The notes beneath the pieces are model-generated. The model worked only from the letters and a program-made list of their open reading frames with translations, made no database searches and was not told the origin of the DNA. From Hymenobacter sediminis (GTDB lineage: Bacteria; Bacteroidota; Bacteroidia; Cytophagales; Hymenobacteraceae): DNA of 64,000 bases. The position numbers and the translations under genes were made by a program. Every line of letters begins with the position of its first letter. Position 1 is the stretch's first letter. Positions 62,918 through 64,000 of this stretch are shown piece by piece. The stretch is from assembly GCF_003231285.1 (NCBI RefSeq), contig NZ_QKNS01000003.1:496001-560000 (forward strand), in the 5' to 3' direction.

Positions 62918-63637
62918 ATGCCCAACATCTTCCCCGACCACCTGGTACCCTCCAACGAGGCGGCGCGCCTACGGACGCTGCATCTGTACCAGATTGTAAA
63001 CACTACCCCGGAGCAAATCTTTGATGATTACGTGGCCTGGGCAGCTCAGCTGTTCAATACGCCCATTGCCCTAATTTCCTTTGTGGATGAGGACTACGTG
63101 CACTTCAAAGCCGTAACTGGGGCCGAGGGCGTACCCGGGCTGCCTCGTACGGAGAGTATGTGTTCGGCAGCCATCCTGCCTGATGTACCGGTAATAACCT
63201 CAGATTACTCTGCCGAAAGCTGTCGGCTCATCAGCCCCGGCGTGGCGCAGGCGCTTGGTCTGAGCTTTTACGCCGGCTCGGCCCTGCGTATGCCCGACGG
63301 GGCCCGCATTGGCATGATGGCCGTTATTGGCCGGGAGCACCGTACGCTTTCGGCCGCTGAGGAAGAGGTGCTGACCGGCCTGGCCCACCTGGTAAGCCAG
63401 ACAGTGGAGCTGCGGTTTCAGTACCTGCACGCGCAGCTTTCGGCGGAATGGGAATCGGCCCAGCAGGAACTGTCGGAAACCCTCGACGACAACGCTACCC
63501 TCACCCGCTACCTCAGCACCCGCAACCACGGCATCAACCTAGATGATACGGAGGTGCAGGACCTCGTGCTGCGTCGGCTGGCAGGGGTAGGGAAGGTGCT
63601 GGAGCGGCGCCTGCAAGCAGCACCCTCCGCGGCGTAG
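62918..63637 (+). CDS. GAF domain protein
   Basis: This 239-residue protein has a GAF-type sensor domain (about 30-170; TPIALISFVDEDYVHFKAVTG and SMCSAAILPDVPVITSD) and a C-terminal helical tail. Such GAF domains often bind small ligands or chromophores; the cysteine in SMCSAAI and nearby residues resemble the free-methionine-sulphoxide or phytochrome-like subset, but I cannot tell which. No output domain is present, so it may work with a partner. The ATG at 62918 is chosen since the longer frame runs through the preceding hairpin. Confidence 0.85.
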   Translation: MPNIFPDHLVPSNEAARLRTLHLYQIVNTTPEQIFDDYVAWAAQLFNTPIALISFVDEDYVHFKAVTGAEGVPGLPRTESMCSAAILPDVPVITSDYSAESCRLISPGVAQALGLSFYAGSALRMPDGARIGMMAVIGREHRTLSAAEEEVLTGLAHLVSQTVELRFQYLHAQLSAEWESAQQELSETLDDNATLTRYLSTRNHGINLDDTEVQDLVLRRLAGVGKVLERRLQAAPSAA

Positions 63638-63642
63638 TTCAT

Positions 63643-63698
63643 CAGAAAAATTAAAAAGCCAGATTCCTACTTAGGAATCTGGCTTTTTAATTTTTCTG
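63643..63698. terminator. long bidirectional terminator
   Basis: CAGAAAAATTAAAAAGCCAG begins the left 25-base arm (63643-63667), which pairs perfectly with 63674-63698 around a 6-base loop. It separates convergent genes. Confidence 0.85.
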
Positions 63699-63711
63699 GA
63701 AGACGCTCAAA

Positions 63712-64000
63712 CTACATGGTGTACTTGCGGCCTTTGTTTTGCTGCTTGAGGTAGGCCATCAGGGGTTGGAAGTATTCCACCATGGCGCGGGCCGAGAGGT
63801 CCTCGCCAGTCTTTTCCTTGAGCACGGCGCGCCAATCCTTGCTAGAGCCGGGGCGCATGATGTCAGCCAGGAAGGCGCCTACCTCCTTGCTGCCGTAGTA
63901 ATTGGTAGCGTGTGGGTCCTGCTTCAGAATGTTCTTGGCAATGTGGTCGTGGAGCTGGAACAGGATGACGTAGCTCAGGGCATAATCGTAATACTGAGCC
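63712..64000 (-). CDS. M2 family (ACE-like) peptidase, 3' end only
   Basis: The minus-strand frame is open from the right edge to a TAG at 63712-63714, giving the last 95 or so residues. They contain QYYDYALSYVILFQLHDHI, YYGSKEVGAFLADIMRPGSS and ARAMVEYFQPLMAYLKQQN. This matches the C-terminal end of peptidyl-dipeptidase A/angiotensin-converting-enzyme relatives (family M2), with YxSKExGxxLxDIxxxGSSKxW kept. The catalytic HExxH lies outside the window, so activity cannot be judged. In bacteria these are usually secreted or membrane-anchored carboxydipeptidases. Confidence 0.82.
   Translation of the reverse strand, partial: AQYYDYALSYVILFQLHDHIAKNILKQDPHATNYYGSKEVGAFLADIMRPGSSKDWRAVLKEKTGEDLSARAMVEYFQPLMAYLKQQNKGRKYTM

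Overview
The window looks like chromosomal DNA from a GC-rich member of the Bacteroidota, most likely Hymenobacter or a close relative (family Hymenobacteraceae). The grounds are: TonB-dependent receptors with an N-terminal carboxypeptidase-like domain; a secreted protease with a C-terminal type-IX-secretion sorting domain; Bacteroidota-type promoters (TTG, about 19-20 bp, then TAnCTTyG) that can be read directly in front of two tRNA genes and gap; almost no purine-rich Shine-Dalgarno sequences; and several TTG or GTG starts. The genus is an inference from style and was not checked by a search.

Layout. 1-3.8 kb: the end of a GH63-like glucosidase, a dienelactone-hydrolase family protein and an ankyrin-repeat protein. 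4-14.2 kb: two facing iron-uptake operons, each a siderophore-type TonB receptor followed by a PepSY membrane protein, with a YfeH-like symporter and a TPR protein between them. Both receptor promoters carry a similar Fur-like palindrome. 14.3-20 kb: a luciferase-like oxidoreductase, a DHA2 efflux pump, a TauE/SafE transporter, an LTxxQ periplasmic protein and an SDR. 20.3-23.4 kb: an unusual run of a divergent Lgt-like membrane enzyme, an AT-rich membrane protein, a Cys-rich radical SAM enzyme resembling archaeal tetraether synthase, and a small membrane protein. 23.4-36 kb: a lipocalin-like lipoprotein, MutM, a PhzF protein, an M48-like protease, a T9SS metalloprotease, an ABC exporter, an MFS_3 exporter and a large unknown envelope protein. 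36-41.6 kb: two identical tRNA-Glu genes enclosing a DedA-like protein, a GH15 enzyme and a fused trehalose synthase/phosphatase. 41.8-64 kb: mostly housekeeping genes (gap, YegS-like kinase, SUI1, kdsB, mutS2, rlmF, murB, a sugar MFS transporter, a THUMP methyltransferase, recQ), plus LysM/RlpA and Sel1 proteins, a CPBP protease, a copper-binding four-helix bundle, an XRE-S24 regulator, pirin, a GAF protein and the 3' end of an M2 (ACE-like) peptidase.

How the genes work together. The two receptor/PepSY pairs suggest coordinated ferric-siderophore import and reduction. GH15 and OtsAB form a trehalose/alpha-glucan block. Glucosidase, sugar transporter and gap fit central carbon use. KdsB, MurB and the LysM/RlpA protein serve the envelope. 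RecQ, MutS2, MutM and the XRE-S24 regulator concern genome maintenance. The strongest candidate for undescribed biology is the 20.3-23.4 kb lipid-type locus.

Noncoding DNA is dominated by very regular terminator hairpins, including several long bidirectional ones between convergent genes, and by long inverted repeats of REP/MITE type. I saw no CRISPR array, transposase, integrase, rRNA or replication origin.
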